Below are positions 26,389 through 35,347 of a DNA stretch of 64,000 bases, piece after piece. The position numbers and the translations under genes were made by a program. The notes under the pieces are model-generated. The model was not told where the DNA came from. It did no database searches and worked only from the letters and a program-made list of their open reading frames with translations. The DNA is taken from NCBI RefSeq assembly GCF_020991455.1, contig NZ_JAJMOX010000004.1, positions 310,001 to 374,000 on the forward strand. Direction: 5' to 3'. Within the stretch, counting starts at the first letter, position 1, and each line of letters begins with the position of its first letter. The stretch comes from Flavobacterium sp. JAS. Lineage in GTDB: Bacteria > Bacteroidota > Bacteroidia > Flavobacteriales > Flavobacteriaceae.

Positions 26389-26898
26389 TTATTTCTTAGA
26401 TTCTTTGTATAAAGGTACCGCCGAACAAGCTTCGCCATACATGATACTTCTTGCAAATGGCTGTAAATAAGTTGTAGCCAAAATGTAAGCACGCATTGGA
26501 ACAGGTTTTCTCGAACATCCTTTTACAATAACAGGTTTGTTTTTGTATGCCGAGTAATCAATTGTAGGTAAAATTTCTTCGTATAAACTTCCGTCCAAAT
26601 CTTCTATGGTTCCATTAACTACTTTTTTGGCATAAGGTGCCAATTGAACAGCAACTAAAATTAATGCCCAAGCCGGAACTATAGCATCTGTACTGCAATT
26701 AACAGCCACATATTGATCTTGATATTGCGACCAGTCATGATTTTTTAAATGCTCTCTAAAGTCTTTTTCTTTCAATAAAAAACCTTCCAAAAGCCATTGC
26801 GAAATATCAATTTGTACACGCATCCCTTTTGGATAATAATCCTCAAGATCAAAAACTTCTAATGCACTATTGGCAACTTTATTGATGATTTCTTCCAT
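26389..26898 (-). CDS. DUF2480 family protein
   Basis: A 169-residue cytoplasmic protein of a family found in Bacteroidota, typically near SUF genes. Visible conserved parts are ALEVFDLEDYYPKG near the start, YVAVNCSTDAIVPAWA (about 63-78) and VKGCSRKPVPMRAYI (about 123-137), each with a Cys that could bind metal or an Fe-S intermediate. No function has been shown as far as I know; a role in Fe-S biogenesis is inference from its place after the SUF genes. Confidence 0.85.
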   Translation of the reverse strand: MEEIINKVANSALEVFDLEDYYPKGMRVQIDISQWLLEGFLLKEKDFREHLKNHDWSQYQDQYVAVNCSTDAIVPAWALILVAVQLAPYAKKVVNGTIEDLDGSLYEEILPTIDYSAYKNKPVIVKGCSRKPVPMRAYILATTYLQPFARSIMYGEACSAVPLYKESKK

Positions 26899-26912
26899 AA
26901 GAAATTTAGTTT

Positions 26913-26963
26913 CAAGTTTCAGGTTTCAAGTTCAGCAATGTGAAACTTGAAACCTGAAACTTG
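26913..26963. repeat. 20-bp perfect inverted repeat of AGTTTCA units
   Basis: Arms CAAGTTTCAGGTTTCAAGTT (26913-26932) and exact complement (26944-26963), 11-base loop. The arm is a 7-base tandem (AGTTTCA, AGTTTCA, GGTTTCA, AGTTCAG). It sits in the 75-bp gap between two co-directional SUF-linked genes. Confidence 0.75.
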
Positions 26964-26973
26964 GAATATTTTT

Positions 26974-27297
26974 TTAAAGCATTCCTAATTCTAATTTTGC
27001 TTCTTCGCTCATTAAATCTTTACTCCAAGGCGGATCAAAAGTAATTTCAACATCAACATCCTTAATGTTTTCAATTGTTTTTACTTTTTCTTCAACTTCT
27101 CTTGGTAAACTTTCCGCAACCGGACAGTTTGGAGATGTTAATGTCATCAGGATTTTTACTTCGTAATCAGTATTTACCATTACGTCATAAATTAAACCTA
27201 ATTCGTAAATATCTACAGGAATCTCCGGATCGTAAATGCCTTTTAAAACCTTTACAATTGATTCTCCTAATTCGTTTGTGTCTATTTCTTGTCCCAT
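26974..27297 (-). CDS. DUF59/MIP18-family SUF assembly protein
   Basis: A 107-residue protein of the SufT/MIP18 type, which helps Fe-S cluster maturation or delivery. Conserved features are IYDPEIPVDIYELGLIYD (about residues 21-38), MTLTSPNCPVAE with its conserved Cys, and VEITFDPPWSKDLMSEEAKLELGM at the end. The PPW and the Cys are typical. It lies between sufE and DUF2480 and is preceded by a 108-bp gap holding a degenerate repeat. The exact role in this organism is not established. Confidence 0.88.
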   Translation of the reverse strand: MGQEIDTNELGESIVKVLKGIYDPEIPVDIYELGLIYDVMVNTDYEVKILMTLTSPNCPVAESLPREVEEKVKTIENIKDVDVEITFDPPWSKDLMSEEAKLELGML

Positions 27298-27317
27298 TTT
27301 TTTGTTTTTTATTTTTT

Positions 27318-27397
27318 CGCTACGAATTTTACAAATTTCCCGAATTAAGTATTTTGCGTAATTAAAAAATTCATGCTAATTCGTGAAATTCGTGGCA
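27318..27397. repeat. Degenerate inverted repeat of CACGAATTT units
   Basis: Left arm GCTACGAATTTTACAAATTT and right arm TAATTCGTGAAATTCGTGGC are imperfect complements. This is the weakest of three CACGAATTT-type elements in the window (the others are near 54.9 and 59.1 kb) and sits between sufE and the DUF59 gene. Confidence 0.55.
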
Positions 27398-27405
27398 GAA
27401 GAAAT

Positions 27406-27831
27406 TTAATTTTTGTTTTTTGCGTCAAAAGCCAAAGCGTACATTTTGATGTTTTTTATCATCGAAACCAATCCGTTTGCACGAGTTGCTGATAAGTGCT
27501 CTTTTAAACCAATTTCGTCAATAAATTCAGTATCAGCATTTATAATATCAGCTGCTTTTTGATTAGAGAAAGTGCGAATTAAAATCGCAATAATTCCTTT
27601 GGTTAAAATAGCATCACTATCTGCCGTGAAAACAATTTTGTCGTCGTTTTGTTCGCCTTGCAGCCAAACTTTAGATTGACAGCCTTTAATTAGATTCTCG
27701 TCAATTTTATATTCTTCTTTAATTAACGGAAGAGTTTTTCCTAATTCGATGATGTACTCATAACGTTGCATCCAATCATCAAACATCGAAAATTCGTCTA
27801 TTATTTCGTTTTGTATTTCTTTTATTGTCAT
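27406..27831 (-). CDS. sufE: SufE sulfur-transfer protein
   Basis: A 141-residue protein that takes persulfide sulfur from SufS and hands it to the SufBCD scaffold. The acceptor is Cys51 in LIKGCQSKVWL; the surrounding FSMFDDWMQRYEYIIELGK and LPLIKEEYK segments are typical. Complete. It starts 2 bp after the upstream small lipoprotein gene, so the two are translationally close, and it belongs to the sufS transcription unit. Confidence 0.94.
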   Translation of the reverse strand: MTIKEIQNEIIDEFSMFDDWMQRYEYIIELGKTLPLIKEEYKIDENLIKGCQSKVWLQGEQNDDKIVFTADSDAILTKGIIAILIRTFSNQKAADIINADTEFIDEIGLKEHLSATRANGLVSMIKNIKMYALAFDAKNKN

Positions 27832-27833
27832 AA

Positions 27834-28259
27834 TTATTCTTTCGTAAAAGCCAGCAGCAAATTTACCAATTTTTCTATTTCCTTTGGAGGATTACCATTG
27901 TCGAAACCTTGAGTTTCGTATGTTTTCTGATTCTGGACTATCTTTAAATTTGCAATTGCAGCGCCATCATAGAAACGTTTTTCTGTTGGTGCTTTTAAAG
28001 TTGGAATACTTTCCAAATTAATTTTCGAAAATTCTGCTGCAATCTGTTTCCATTTTGCATCACTTATTTTGCTTTTTACAGGTTCTGTATTTTTACCATT
28101 AATAACAGAAACTGTTTTATTTTCAACAATTATCTTTTTGTAAAGACCGCGGGAAACCGCAGAATATTCCATTTGAGTAGTTGTCATGTCGGTTATTTTT
28201 TGGCTTGAGCAACTTGTCCCGATGAAAATCGTCAAGAGCAATAAAGATAGTATTCTCAT
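27834..28259 (-). CDS. Small lipoprotein in the suf cluster
   Basis: A 141-residue lipoprotein (lipobox IGTSC, Cys17). The rest is a compact alpha/beta-looking domain with DGAAIANLKIVQNQKTYETQGFDNG and a C-terminal helix KEIEKLVNLLLAF. The family is not recognised with certainty. Tight packing between sufS (13 bp) and sufE (2 bp) shows co-transcription, but a surface or periplasmic lipoprotein has no obvious part in cytoplasmic Fe-S assembly, so it may be a passenger. Confidence 0.75.
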   Translation of the reverse strand: MRILSLLLLTIFIGTSCSSQKITDMTTTQMEYSAVSRGLYKKIIVENKTVSVINGKNTEPVKSKISDAKWKQIAAEFSKINLESIPTLKAPTEKRFYDGAAIANLKIVQNQKTYETQGFDNGNPPKEIEKLVNLLLAFTKE

Positions 28260-28272
28260 AAAAAAAGTTTTT

Positions 28273-29487
28273 TTAGCTTAACATGGTTTTTGCCTTTTTA
28301 ACTGCTTCAACCATTGCGTCAATTTCTTCGATTGTATTATAAAAAGAAAACGAAGCACGAATGGTTCCCGGAATACAGAAAAAGTTCATAATAGGTTGTG
28401 CACAATGATGTCCGGTTCTAACGGCAATTCCTAATTTATCGATAATTGAACCAATGTCATAAGGATGAATTCCGTCAATATTAAACGAAACTACAGAGGC
28501 TTTATTTTTTCCGGTTCCGTAAATTCTTAAGCCTTCGATTTCCAGCAAACGTTTTGTAGCGTGTGCTAATAATGCTTCTTCTTGCTTTTGAATATTGTCA
28601 AAACCAATGTTGTTTAAATAATCAACAGCAGTTCCTAAAACAATTCCGCCAGCGATATTTGGAGTTCCTGCCTCAAATTTATGAGGAAGATCTGCGTAAG
28701 TTGTTTTCTCGAAAGTAACTTCTTTAATCATTTCACCACCACCTTGATAAGGAGGTAATTTGTTTAACCATTCTTCTTTTCCATACAAAATCCCTGTCCC
28801 GGTTGGGCCACACATTTTATGTCCTGAAAAAGCATAAAAATCACAATCTAAATCCTGAACATCCGGTTTTAAATGCGGAACAGCTTGTGCACCATCAATT
28901 AAAACTGCAGCTCCAACAGCATGCGCTTTTTCAATTATATATTTAATAGGATTAATGATTCCTAATGCGTTCGAAATATGATTTACCGTTACAACTTTAG
29001 TTTTTTCTGATAACAGAGCATCAAAAGCTTCCATGATTAGTTCACCTTCTTCGTTCATCGGAATAACTTTCAATGTTGCTCCAGTTTTCTCGCACAACAT
29101 TTGCCAAGGCACAATGTTGCTATGATGCTCTAAAGACGAAACCACAACTTCGTCACCAGGTTTCAAAATAGAAGCAAAACCATTTGTTACTAAATTGATT
29201 CCGAATGTTGTTCCGGAAGTAAAAAGCACTTCATGAGAAAATTTAGCATTAATATGATGTTGGATTTTTACTCTCGAAATCTCATAAGCATCAGTTGCCA
29301 ATTGACTTAATGTATGAACGCCACGATGAATGTTGGCATTTATTTCTTGATAATATGTTGCAATCGCATCAATCACGATTTGTGGTTTTTGTGAGGTTGC
29401 TCCGTTGTCGAAATAAACCAAAGGTTTTCCGTTTACTTTTTCCGAAAGTATCGGAAAATCAGCTCTTATTTTTTGGATGTCTAACAT
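28273..29487 (-). CDS. sufS: Cysteine desulfurase SufS
   Basis: A 404-residue PLP enzyme converting cysteine to alanine and enzyme-bound persulfide. Lys224 in AFSGHKMCGPTG forms the Schiff base, His121/His122 in SSLEHHSN stacks on PLP, and Cys362 in VRTGHHCAQPIM carries the persulfide; this is the group II (SufS) type of active-site loop. Complete. It has its own -7 box, since the serine hydrolase gene on the other strand separates it from sufABCD. Confidence 0.96.
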   Translation of the reverse strand: MLDIQKIRADFPILSEKVNGKPLVYFDNGATSQKPQIVIDAIATYYQEINANIHRGVHTLSQLATDAYEISRVKIQHHINAKFSHEVLFTSGTTFGINLVTNGFASILKPGDEVVVSSLEHHSNIVPWQMLCEKTGATLKVIPMNEEGELIMEAFDALLSEKTKVVTVNHISNALGIINPIKYIIEKAHAVGAAVLIDGAQAVPHLKPDVQDLDCDFYAFSGHKMCGPTGTGILYGKEEWLNKLPPYQGGGEMIKEVTFEKTTYADLPHKFEAGTPNIAGGIVLGTAVDYLNNIGFDNIQKQEEALLAHATKRLLEIEGLRIYGTGKNKASVVSFNIDGIHPYDIGSIIDKLGIAVRTGHHCAQPIMNFFCIPGTIRASFSFYNTIEEIDAMVEAVKKAKTMLS

Positions 29488-29512
29488 GTCTTATTTAGAA
29501 AAATTCTATTTA

Positions 29513-29520
29513 CAAAAGTA
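29513..29520 (-). promoter_or_regulatory. -7 box of sufS (TACTTTTG)
   Basis: Minus-strand TAnnTTTG match, 25 bp upstream of the sufS ATG, which would let the sufS-sufE part be transcribed separately from sufABCD. Confidence 0.5.
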
Positions 29521-29708
29521 CTAAAACTAAATTGGTTTCTCCATCAAAACTATAATTTCCTTTTATGGTACCATCAATTACAATTTTGAATATTGATTCT
29601 GTATAATTTAATTGCATTTAGTGAAATATGTGAATTTAAAATATGAATTTGATGCTAAATTCGTGAGCTTAAATTATTTATATTGCAGTAAAAATATCTT
29701 TTAACAAT

Positions 29709-31058
29709 ATGAAAAAATTTCTCAAATTACTTGTACTTGTTTTAGTTCTTGCATTTTTGTATTTCGGATTTACAACATATCCAAAACTTGATTTGATTTC
29801 CGGCTTTTCAGCCAAAAGTGTTGCTTCGGGACATTTTTTAGATCATCGATCGAAAGAGTTAATTGAAAAAACGGACAATGATATTGATATGATTGATTTG
29901 GCAAGCAATACAATTGATGATGCCGGAAAATTTGCTGCTTCTAATGTTTATGGTTTAAAAGAGCGAAAAGCTATTTATCGAGAAGGCCTGGGTGCAACGT
30001 TAATCAATGATGATTTTGATATTTCGAAGCCATATTTGCTTCCAAAAAGAACGAAATTAGTCAATAATCTTCCTTTCCCTTATGGGAATAATGCGCCAAA
30101 AGATACTTTGTTTTCAAACGTTGATTACACAAAGTTGAAAAGCGCTGTTGAAAATTCATTTGATAAAGATGGGGGAAAAGCAAAACGTACGCGCGCCGTT
30201 GTGGTTCTGTATAAAGATAAATTGATTGCTGAAAAATATGATACCGGTTTTAATAAAGACAGTAAAATTTTAGGTTGGTCGATGACAAAAAGTATCACAA
30301 GTTCTGCTTTTGGAGCTTTGGCTAAACAAGGAAAAATTGACATTTATAAACCGGCACCAATTGCTGAATGGCAAAAAGATGATCGTAAAATTATCACCAT
30401 AAATGATTTACTTCACATGAATTCAGGTTTAGAATGGGAAGAAAATTACAGTACGATTTGTGATGCTACAAAAATGCTTTTTCAGGCTGAAGATATGGGA
30501 AAAGTACAAATGGATAAACCGGCTCAGTTTAAGCCAAATACGCACTGGAATTATTCGTCAGGTACAACCAATTTATTATCCCGAATTTTAAGAAGCCAGT
30601 TTAAAACGCAGCAAGAATATCTTGATTTTTGGTACAGTGCAGTAATTGATAAAATCGGAATGAATTCGATGATTGTGGAACAAGATATGTCAGGAACTTT
30701 TGTTGGTTCGTCTTACGGGTGGGCAACACCAAGAGATTGGTCTAAATTTGGACTATTATATCTTCATAAAGGAAACTGGAACGGCGAACAAATCCTTGAT
30801 GAAAGTTGGGTGAAATATACTGCAACACCAACAAATACTTCTGACGGAAAATATGGAGCACAATTTTGGCTAAACACCGGAGGGAAATTTCCTGATGTTC
30901 CGCGCGATATGTTTTATTGCAGCGGATATCAAGGTCAAATGGTGGCAATTATTCCGTCACTTGATATGGTAATTGTTAGAATGGGAGTAAAGGAAGAAGA
31001 GCCAGGTTTTGATTTTAATGGGTTTTTGAAGGGGATAATTAATAGTGTGAAGAAATAA
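29709..31058 (+). CDS. Serine hydrolase, beta-lactamase/class C fold
   Basis: A 449-residue protein with an N-terminal membrane anchor or uncleaved signal (residues 4-22). The catalytic SxxK motif is Ser191-Met-Thr-Lys194 (LGWSMTKSITS); the second-motif Tyr is in NYSSGTTNLL (about residues 281-290). The domain is beta-lactamase-related (class C / penicillin-binding type); members include esterases and peptidases, so substrate is open. It is on the opposite strand to the SUF genes on both sides and lies exactly between sufD and sufS, probably as an insertion into an ancestral continuous operon. Confidence 0.88.
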   Translation: MKKFLKLLVLVLVLAFLYFGFTTYPKLDLISGFSAKSVASGHFLDHRSKELIEKTDNDIDMIDLASNTIDDAGKFAASNVYGLKERKAIYREGLGATLINDDFDISKPYLLPKRTKLVNNLPFPYGNNAPKDTLFSNVDYTKLKSAVENSFDKDGGKAKRTRAVVVLYKDKLIAEKYDTGFNKDSKILGWSMTKSITSSAFGALAKQGKIDIYKPAPIAEWQKDDRKIITINDLLHMNSGLEWEENYSTICDATKMLFQAEDMGKVQMDKPAQFKPNTHWNYSSGTTNLLSRILRSQFKTQQEYLDFWYSAVIDKIGMNSMIVEQDMSGTFVGSSYGWATPRDWSKFGLLYLHKGNWNGEQILDESWVKYTATPTNTSDGKYGAQFWLNTGGKFPDVPRDMFYCSGYQGQMVAIIPSLDMVIVRMGVKEEEPGFDFNGFLKGIINSVKK

Positions 31059-31065
31059 AATTTAA

Positions 31066-31134
31066 CCGCAAAGCACACTAAGTAAAAAGCGCAAAGTTCG
31101 CAAAGTTTAAAAATATAAACCTTGCGAACTTTGC
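31066..31134. repeat. Inverted repeat of CGCAAAGTT units
   Basis: A hairpin of 19 bp with one mismatch (31091-31109 with 31116-31134; core GCAAAGTTCGCAAAG), preceded by CCGCAAAGCACACTAAG. Same family as the element at 25.2 kb. It lies between the convergent serine hydrolase and sufD genes. Confidence 0.75.
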
Positions 31135-31146
31135 ATAAATCTTTGC

Positions 31147-31164
31147 TCCCGATAGCTATCGGGA
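31147..31164. repeat. Perfect palindrome CCCGATAGCTATCGGG
   Basis: An 18-bp self-complementary sequence (TCCC-GATAGCTATC-GGGA) just before the sufD stop. A one-base-off relative (CCGATGGCTATCGGG) lies at about 11523-11537 after another gene. Confidence 0.6.
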
Positions 31165-31177
31165 TTGCGTTAAACTA

Positions 31178-32494
31178 TTATAAATCGAATCCTAAATTAA
31201 CGCCTAATTTTGTAGCGATGATTTTAGTAATTCTTTGTTTTAATTCCGGTATTTTAATGCTTTCGATAACGGCATTCGAAAATGCGTACATCAATAAAGC
31301 TTTAGCTTCTTTTTTCGGGATTCCGCGAGATTGCATGTAGAACATCGCAGTTTCGTCTAATTGTCCAACAGTGCAACCGTGTGAACATTTTACGTCATCA
31401 GCAAAAATTTCTAATTGTGGTTTTGCATTGATTGTAGCTTTGTCGCTCAATAAAATATTGTTACTTTTTTGGAAAGCATTTGTTTTTTGAGCTTCTTTTT
31501 CTACCAATACTTTTCCGTTGAAAACTCCTGTTGAGCGATCAGAGAAAATTCCTTTATAATCCTGGAAACTTTCGCAATTTGGTGTTGCGTGATTTACCAA
31601 AGTATAATGATCAACGTGTTGGTTATCGTTTAAAATAGAAATTCCGTTAAGCGTACTTGTTAATCTTTCTCCAAAGTGATAAAAGTTCAAATTGTTACGT
31701 GTTAGATTTCCTCCAAACGAAAAAGTATGTACATAAACATGACTCTCTTGTTGTTGTGAAACATACGTATTATCAATTAGATTTGCTCCTGTATTGTCAT
31801 TTTGAATTTTGTAGTAGTCAGCAATGGCACGTTTTTGAGCAAAAATCTCTGTAACCGAATTGGTTAAAACAGGATTTTCATTCAAACTTTGGTGACGCTC
31901 AATAATTTGAACATGTGAATTTTCTCCAACAATAATAAGATTTCTAGGCTGAACCAATAATGCAGCTTCGTTTCCTGTTGAGAAATACATGATTTCAATA
32001 GGTTTGTCGGCTACTTTCTTTTGAGGAATATTGATAAAAGCTCCTTCACTTGCAAAAGCGGTATTTAACGAAGTCAAACTTTCGTCTTTACTAGCAATTT
32101 GATTGAAGTATTTATCAATAATCATTTTATATTTTGGTTTGGTCAATGCCGATGACATCAAGCAAACATCGATTCCGTCATGTGTTGTAGAAGACAAATG
32201 CGAACTAAAAACACCGTCGATAAACACTAATTTATAAGTGTCGATTTCGTGTAAAAAGTATTTTTTTACATGGTTAAATTCTATTGCATTTTCCTGCTTA
32301 GGAAAAACCGTAAAGTCATTTTTTAAGATGGCATTTAGCGATGTATATTTCCAAGCTTCTTCTTTTTTGGTTGGGAAACCTTTATTTTCAAAGTTTTTTA
32401 GTGCTTTGGTGCGAATATCATGTAAATCTGAATGTACATCGACACGCTCTTCAAAAGCCATAAAAGACGATACTAATTTTTCTTTTAAATCCAT
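31178..32494 (-). CDS. sufD: SufD, Fe-S scaffold subunit
   Basis: A 438-residue subunit of the SufBC2D scaffold on which Fe-S clusters are built. It has the helical N-terminal domain and the right-handed beta-helix core, with the C-terminal KCSHGCTVGQLDETAMFYMQ segment (His and Cys near residue 355-360) and RGIPKKEAKALLMYAF typical of SufD. Complete. The gene follows sufC after a repeat-filled 65-bp gap. The next co-directional suf gene is beyond the serine hydrolase. Confidence 0.94.
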   Translation of the reverse strand: MDLKEKLVSSFMAFEERVDVHSDLHDIRTKALKNFENKGFPTKKEEAWKYTSLNAILKNDFTVFPKQENAIEFNHVKKYFLHEIDTYKLVFIDGVFSSHLSSTTHDGIDVCLMSSALTKPKYKMIIDKYFNQIASKDESLTSLNTAFASEGAFINIPQKKVADKPIEIMYFSTGNEAALLVQPRNLIIVGENSHVQIIERHQSLNENPVLTNSVTEIFAQKRAIADYYKIQNDNTGANLIDNTYVSQQQESHVYVHTFSFGGNLTRNNLNFYHFGERLTSTLNGISILNDNQHVDHYTLVNHATPNCESFQDYKGIFSDRSTGVFNGKVLVEKEAQKTNAFQKSNNILLSDKATINAKPQLEIFADDVKCSHGCTVGQLDETAMFYMQSRGIPKKEAKALLMYAFSNAVIESIKIPELKQRITKIIATKLGVNLGFDL

Positions 32495-32501
32495 TTCTGT
32501 A

Positions 32502-32563
32502 GTTATGAGTTATGAGTTATAAGTTATGAGTTTTGTAAACTGTAAACTGTAACTGTAAACTAG
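32502..32563. repeat. 7-base tandem repeat between sufC and sufD
   Basis: GTTATGA repeated four times with one variant (GTTATAA), then GTTTTGT, then AAACTGT repeated, ending at the sufC stop codon (CTA on the plus strand, 32560-32562). Reads as pure 7-base periodicity. It differs from the other elements in having no long inverted partner. Confidence 0.75.
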
Positions 32564-33306
32564 TTTTCTGCTTTAATCCAGTCGTATCCTTTTTCTTCCA
32601 GTTCGTAAGCCAATTCTTTTCCACCAGATTTTACAATTTTTCCATTGTAAAGAACATGAACGAAATCCGGAACGATATAATCTAGCAAACGTTGGTAGTG
32701 TGTGATTACGATAATTGCGTTTTTCTCGCTTTTTAATTTGTTAACTCCGTTAGCAACAATTCTTAAAGCATCAATATCAAGACCAGAATCGGTTTCGTCA
32801 AGGATTGCTAATTTTGGTTCTAACATTGCCATTTGAAAAATTTCGTTTCTTTTTTTCTCTCCTCCAGAAAAACCTTCGTTTAAAGAGCGAGATAAAAATT
32901 TACGATCGATTTCTAATAATTCAGATTTCTCACGAATCACTTTTAGCATTTCGTTTGCAGGCATTTCTTCCTGACCGTTTGCTTTACGAGTTTCGTTGAT
33001 TGCAGTTTTCATAAAGTTAGTTACACTAACTCCAGGAATTTCTACAGGATATTGAAACGAAAGGAAAACTCCTTTGTGTGCTCTTTCTTCAGGAGCAAGA
33101 TCAGCAAGATCTTCTCCGTCAAGGAAAACTGCTCCGTCTGTAACTTCGTAGTTTTCGTTTCCGGCAATTACAGCCGAAAGTGTACTTTTTCCAGAACCGT
33201 TTGGTCCCATGATGGCGTGTACTTCGCCAGCTTTAATTTCTATATTAATTCCCTTAAGGATTTCTTTATCACCAATTCCGGCGTGAAGGTTTTTTATTGA
33301 TAACAT
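32560..33306 (-). CDS. sufC: SufC ATPase
   Basis: A 248-residue ABC-type ATPase that powers the SufBCD scaffold. Walker A GPNGSGKST at 34-42, the SufC-typical signature LNEGFSGGEKKRNE (about 142-155), Walker B LAILDETDSGLDIDAL and the H-loop VITHYQR are all present. It lacks membrane segments, as expected. Its TAG stop runs into a 7-base tandem repeat. Confidence 0.96.
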   Translation of the reverse strand: MLSIKNLHAGIGDKEILKGINIEIKAGEVHAIMGPNGSGKSTLSAVIAGNENYEVTDGAVFLDGEDLADLAPEERAHKGVFLSFQYPVEIPGVSVTNFMKTAINETRKANGQEEMPANEMLKVIREKSELLEIDRKFLSRSLNEGFSGGEKKRNEIFQMAMLEPKLAILDETDSGLDIDALRIVANGVNKLKSEKNAIIVITHYQRLLDYIVPDFVHVLYNGKIVKSGGKELAYELEEKGYDWIKAEN

Positions 33307-33320
33307 TGTTTTTTTATTTT

Positions 33321-33809
33321 TTATATAAATGTCAATTCTATTTTTGTTGTTTGGTTTAGAACGTTAGCATTAAAATGCGCGTGTCCTAAATATTCCATGC
33401 CTAAATAATCGGCTGATTTTTTGAACGGAATGTAAAAACTATCTTCGATTTCATCGTCGTGTGAATTTGATATCACGCCAATTTTCTTTCCTCTAAGTTT
33501 TCTTCCGGTTTCTTTTTCAATTCGGATTAAATCCGAAAAACGATCAAAGAAAACCTTCATGATTCCGCTCATATTATACCAATATATGGGCGTTGCAAAA
33601 ATTAAAGTGTCGTACTTTTCGAGTATTCCTTTTATTAAGGGTAAAAAATCGTCTTCGATGTTTTTGCTTTCGTAATCATAATAGGAAATATTATAATCAC
33701 TTAAATCAATTACATCAATTCCCGATTCTTTTGAAATTTCATCGACAATTTTTGTTGTGTTTCCGTTTTTTCTGGACGAACCTAAAATGATGACTTTTTT
33801 GCTTTCCAT
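33321..33809 (-). CDS. Flavodoxin-like NADPH-dependent FMN reductase
   Basis: A 162-residue flavoprotein. The ATG at 33809 is preferred to a TTG at 33824 because it gives MESKKVIILGSS and leaves the frame 7 bp after the sufB stop. The phosphate-binding loop GSSRKNGNTTKI (about 10-21) and the flavin-contacting ATPIYWYNMSGIMKVFFDRF segment are characteristic. It sits between sufB and sufC, an unusual place. It could supply electrons for cluster assembly or repair, but that is inference. Confidence 0.8.
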   Translation of the reverse strand: MESKKVIILGSSRKNGNTTKIVDEISKESGIDVIDLSDYNISYYDYESKNIEDDFLPLIKGILEKYDTLIFATPIYWYNMSGIMKVFFDRFSDLIRIEKETGRKLRGKKIGVISNSHDDEIEDSFYIPFKKSADYLGMEYLGHAHFNANVLNQTTKIELTFI

Positions 33810-33816
33810 CTTTCCA

Positions 33817-35265
33817 TTATCCAACAGATCCTTCTAAAGAAATCTCTAATAATTTTTGAGCTTCAACAGCAAATTCCATTGGCAATTTGTTCAGGACATC
33901 TTTACTGAAACCGTTTACAATTAAGGCAATCGCTTTTTCAGTCGGAATACCTCTTTGGTTGCAATAAAATACCTGATCTTCTCCAATTTTACTTGTAGTT
34001 GCTTCGTGCTCGATTTTTGCCGATGGATTTTTACTTTCGATATAAGGGAAAGTATGCGCTCCGCAATTGTTCCCCATTAAAAGAGAATCACATTGCGAAA
34101 AGTTTCTTGCATTATCTGCTCGAGCACTTATTTGCACTAATCCACGGTAACTGTTTTGTGATTTACCAGCCGAGATACCTTTAGAAATAATAGTCGATTT
34201 AGTGTTTTTACCTAAATGGATCATTTTAGTTCCCGTATCTGCTTGTTGGTAATTATTGGTAACGGCAATTGAATAAAATTCTCCTACCGAGTTATCTCCT
34301 TTTAATACACAAGAAGGATATTTCCAGGTTACAGCTGAACCTGTTTCTACTTGTGTCCATGAAATTTTAGCGTTTGTTTCGCATAAACCTCTTTTGGTTA
34401 CAAAATTAAAAACCCCACCCTTACCTTCTTTGTTTCCTGGATACCAGTTTTGAACGGTAGAATATTTAATTTCGGCATCATCCATAGCGATTAATTCAAC
34501 TACAGCAGCGTGCAATTGGTTTTCGTCACGACTTGGAGCAGTACAGCCTTCAAGGTATGAAACATAACTTCCGGCATCTGCAATAACAAGAGTTCTTTCA
34601 AATTGTCCTGTTCCTGCCTGATTAATTCTGAAATAAGTTGAAAGTTCCATTGGGCAACGAACGCCTTTCGGAATATAACAGAAACTTCCGTCAGAGAAAA
34701 CTGCGGAGTTTAATGCTGCATAGAAGTTGTCTCTTTGAGGTACAACAGTTCCTAAATATTTACGAACTAATTCAGGATGTTCTTTTATAGCTTCTGAAAT
34801 TGGACAGAAAATAATTCCTTTTTCAGCTAATGTTTTTTTGAAAGTAGTTGCCACAGAAACAGAATCGACAACAATATCCATAGCGACATTGTTCATCATT
34901 TTTTGTTCGTCGACAGAGATTCCTAACTTTTTGTACATTTCTAAAAGTTCAGGATCTACATCATCCAAAGTTTTGCTTGGATCTACTTGTTTTGGAGCTG
35001 AGTAATAAGATATCGCCTGAAAGTCCGGTTTTTCATAATGGACATTTGCCCATTCTGGCTCGATCATTTCTTTCCATGCACGGAAAGCTTCAATACGCCA
35101 ATCGGTCATCCATTCAGGTTCTTCTTTTTTAAGCGAAATAGCTCTTACGATATCTTCGTTTAGGCCAATAGGAAATGTGTCCGATTCAATATCGGTGTAA
35201 AATCCGTATTCGTATTCTTTAGTTTCCAGTTCGATTTTTAAATCGTCTTCTGTGTATTTGCTCAT
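33817..35265 (-). CDS. sufB: SufB, Fe-S scaffold subunit
   Basis: A 482-residue scaffold subunit where the nascent cluster is assembled. Marks: [16 protein letters not shown] near residue 50, [23 protein letters not shown] in the beta-helix core, and near the C-terminus the [19 protein letters not shown] segment with the cluster-ligand-type Cys. Complete and of standard length. Co-transcribed with sufA upstream (82-bp gap) and the FMN reductase downstream. Confidence 0.96.
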   Translation of the reverse strand: MSKYTEDDLKIELETKEYEYGFYTDIESDTFPIGLNEDIVRAISLKKEEPEWMTDWRIEAFRAWKEMIEPEWANVHYEKPDFQAISYYSAPKQVDPSKTLDDVDPELLEMYKKLGISVDEQKMMNNVAMDIVVDSVSVATTFKKTLAEKGIIFCPISEAIKEHPELVRKYLGTVVPQRDNFYAALNSAVFSDGSFCYIPKGVRCPMELSTYFRINQAGTGQFERTLVIADAGSYVSYLEGCTAPSRDENQLHAAVVELIAMDDAEIKYSTVQNWYPGNKEGKGGVFNFVTKRGLCETNAKISWTQVETGSAVTWKYPSCVLKGDNSVGEFYSIAVTNNYQQADTGTKMIHLGKNTKSTIISKGISAGKSQNSYRGLVQISARADNARNFSQCDSLLMGNNCGAHTFPYIESKNPSAKIEHEATTSKIGEDQVFYCNQRGIPTEKAIALIVNGFSKDVLNKLPMEFAVEAQKLLEISLEGSVG

Positions 35266-35347
35266 TTTTGATGTAAAGATTTAAAGATGTAATTATTCAA
35301 AAATTTCAAAGAATTACTCTTTATTAGTCTTGGTATTCTTTATTAAT

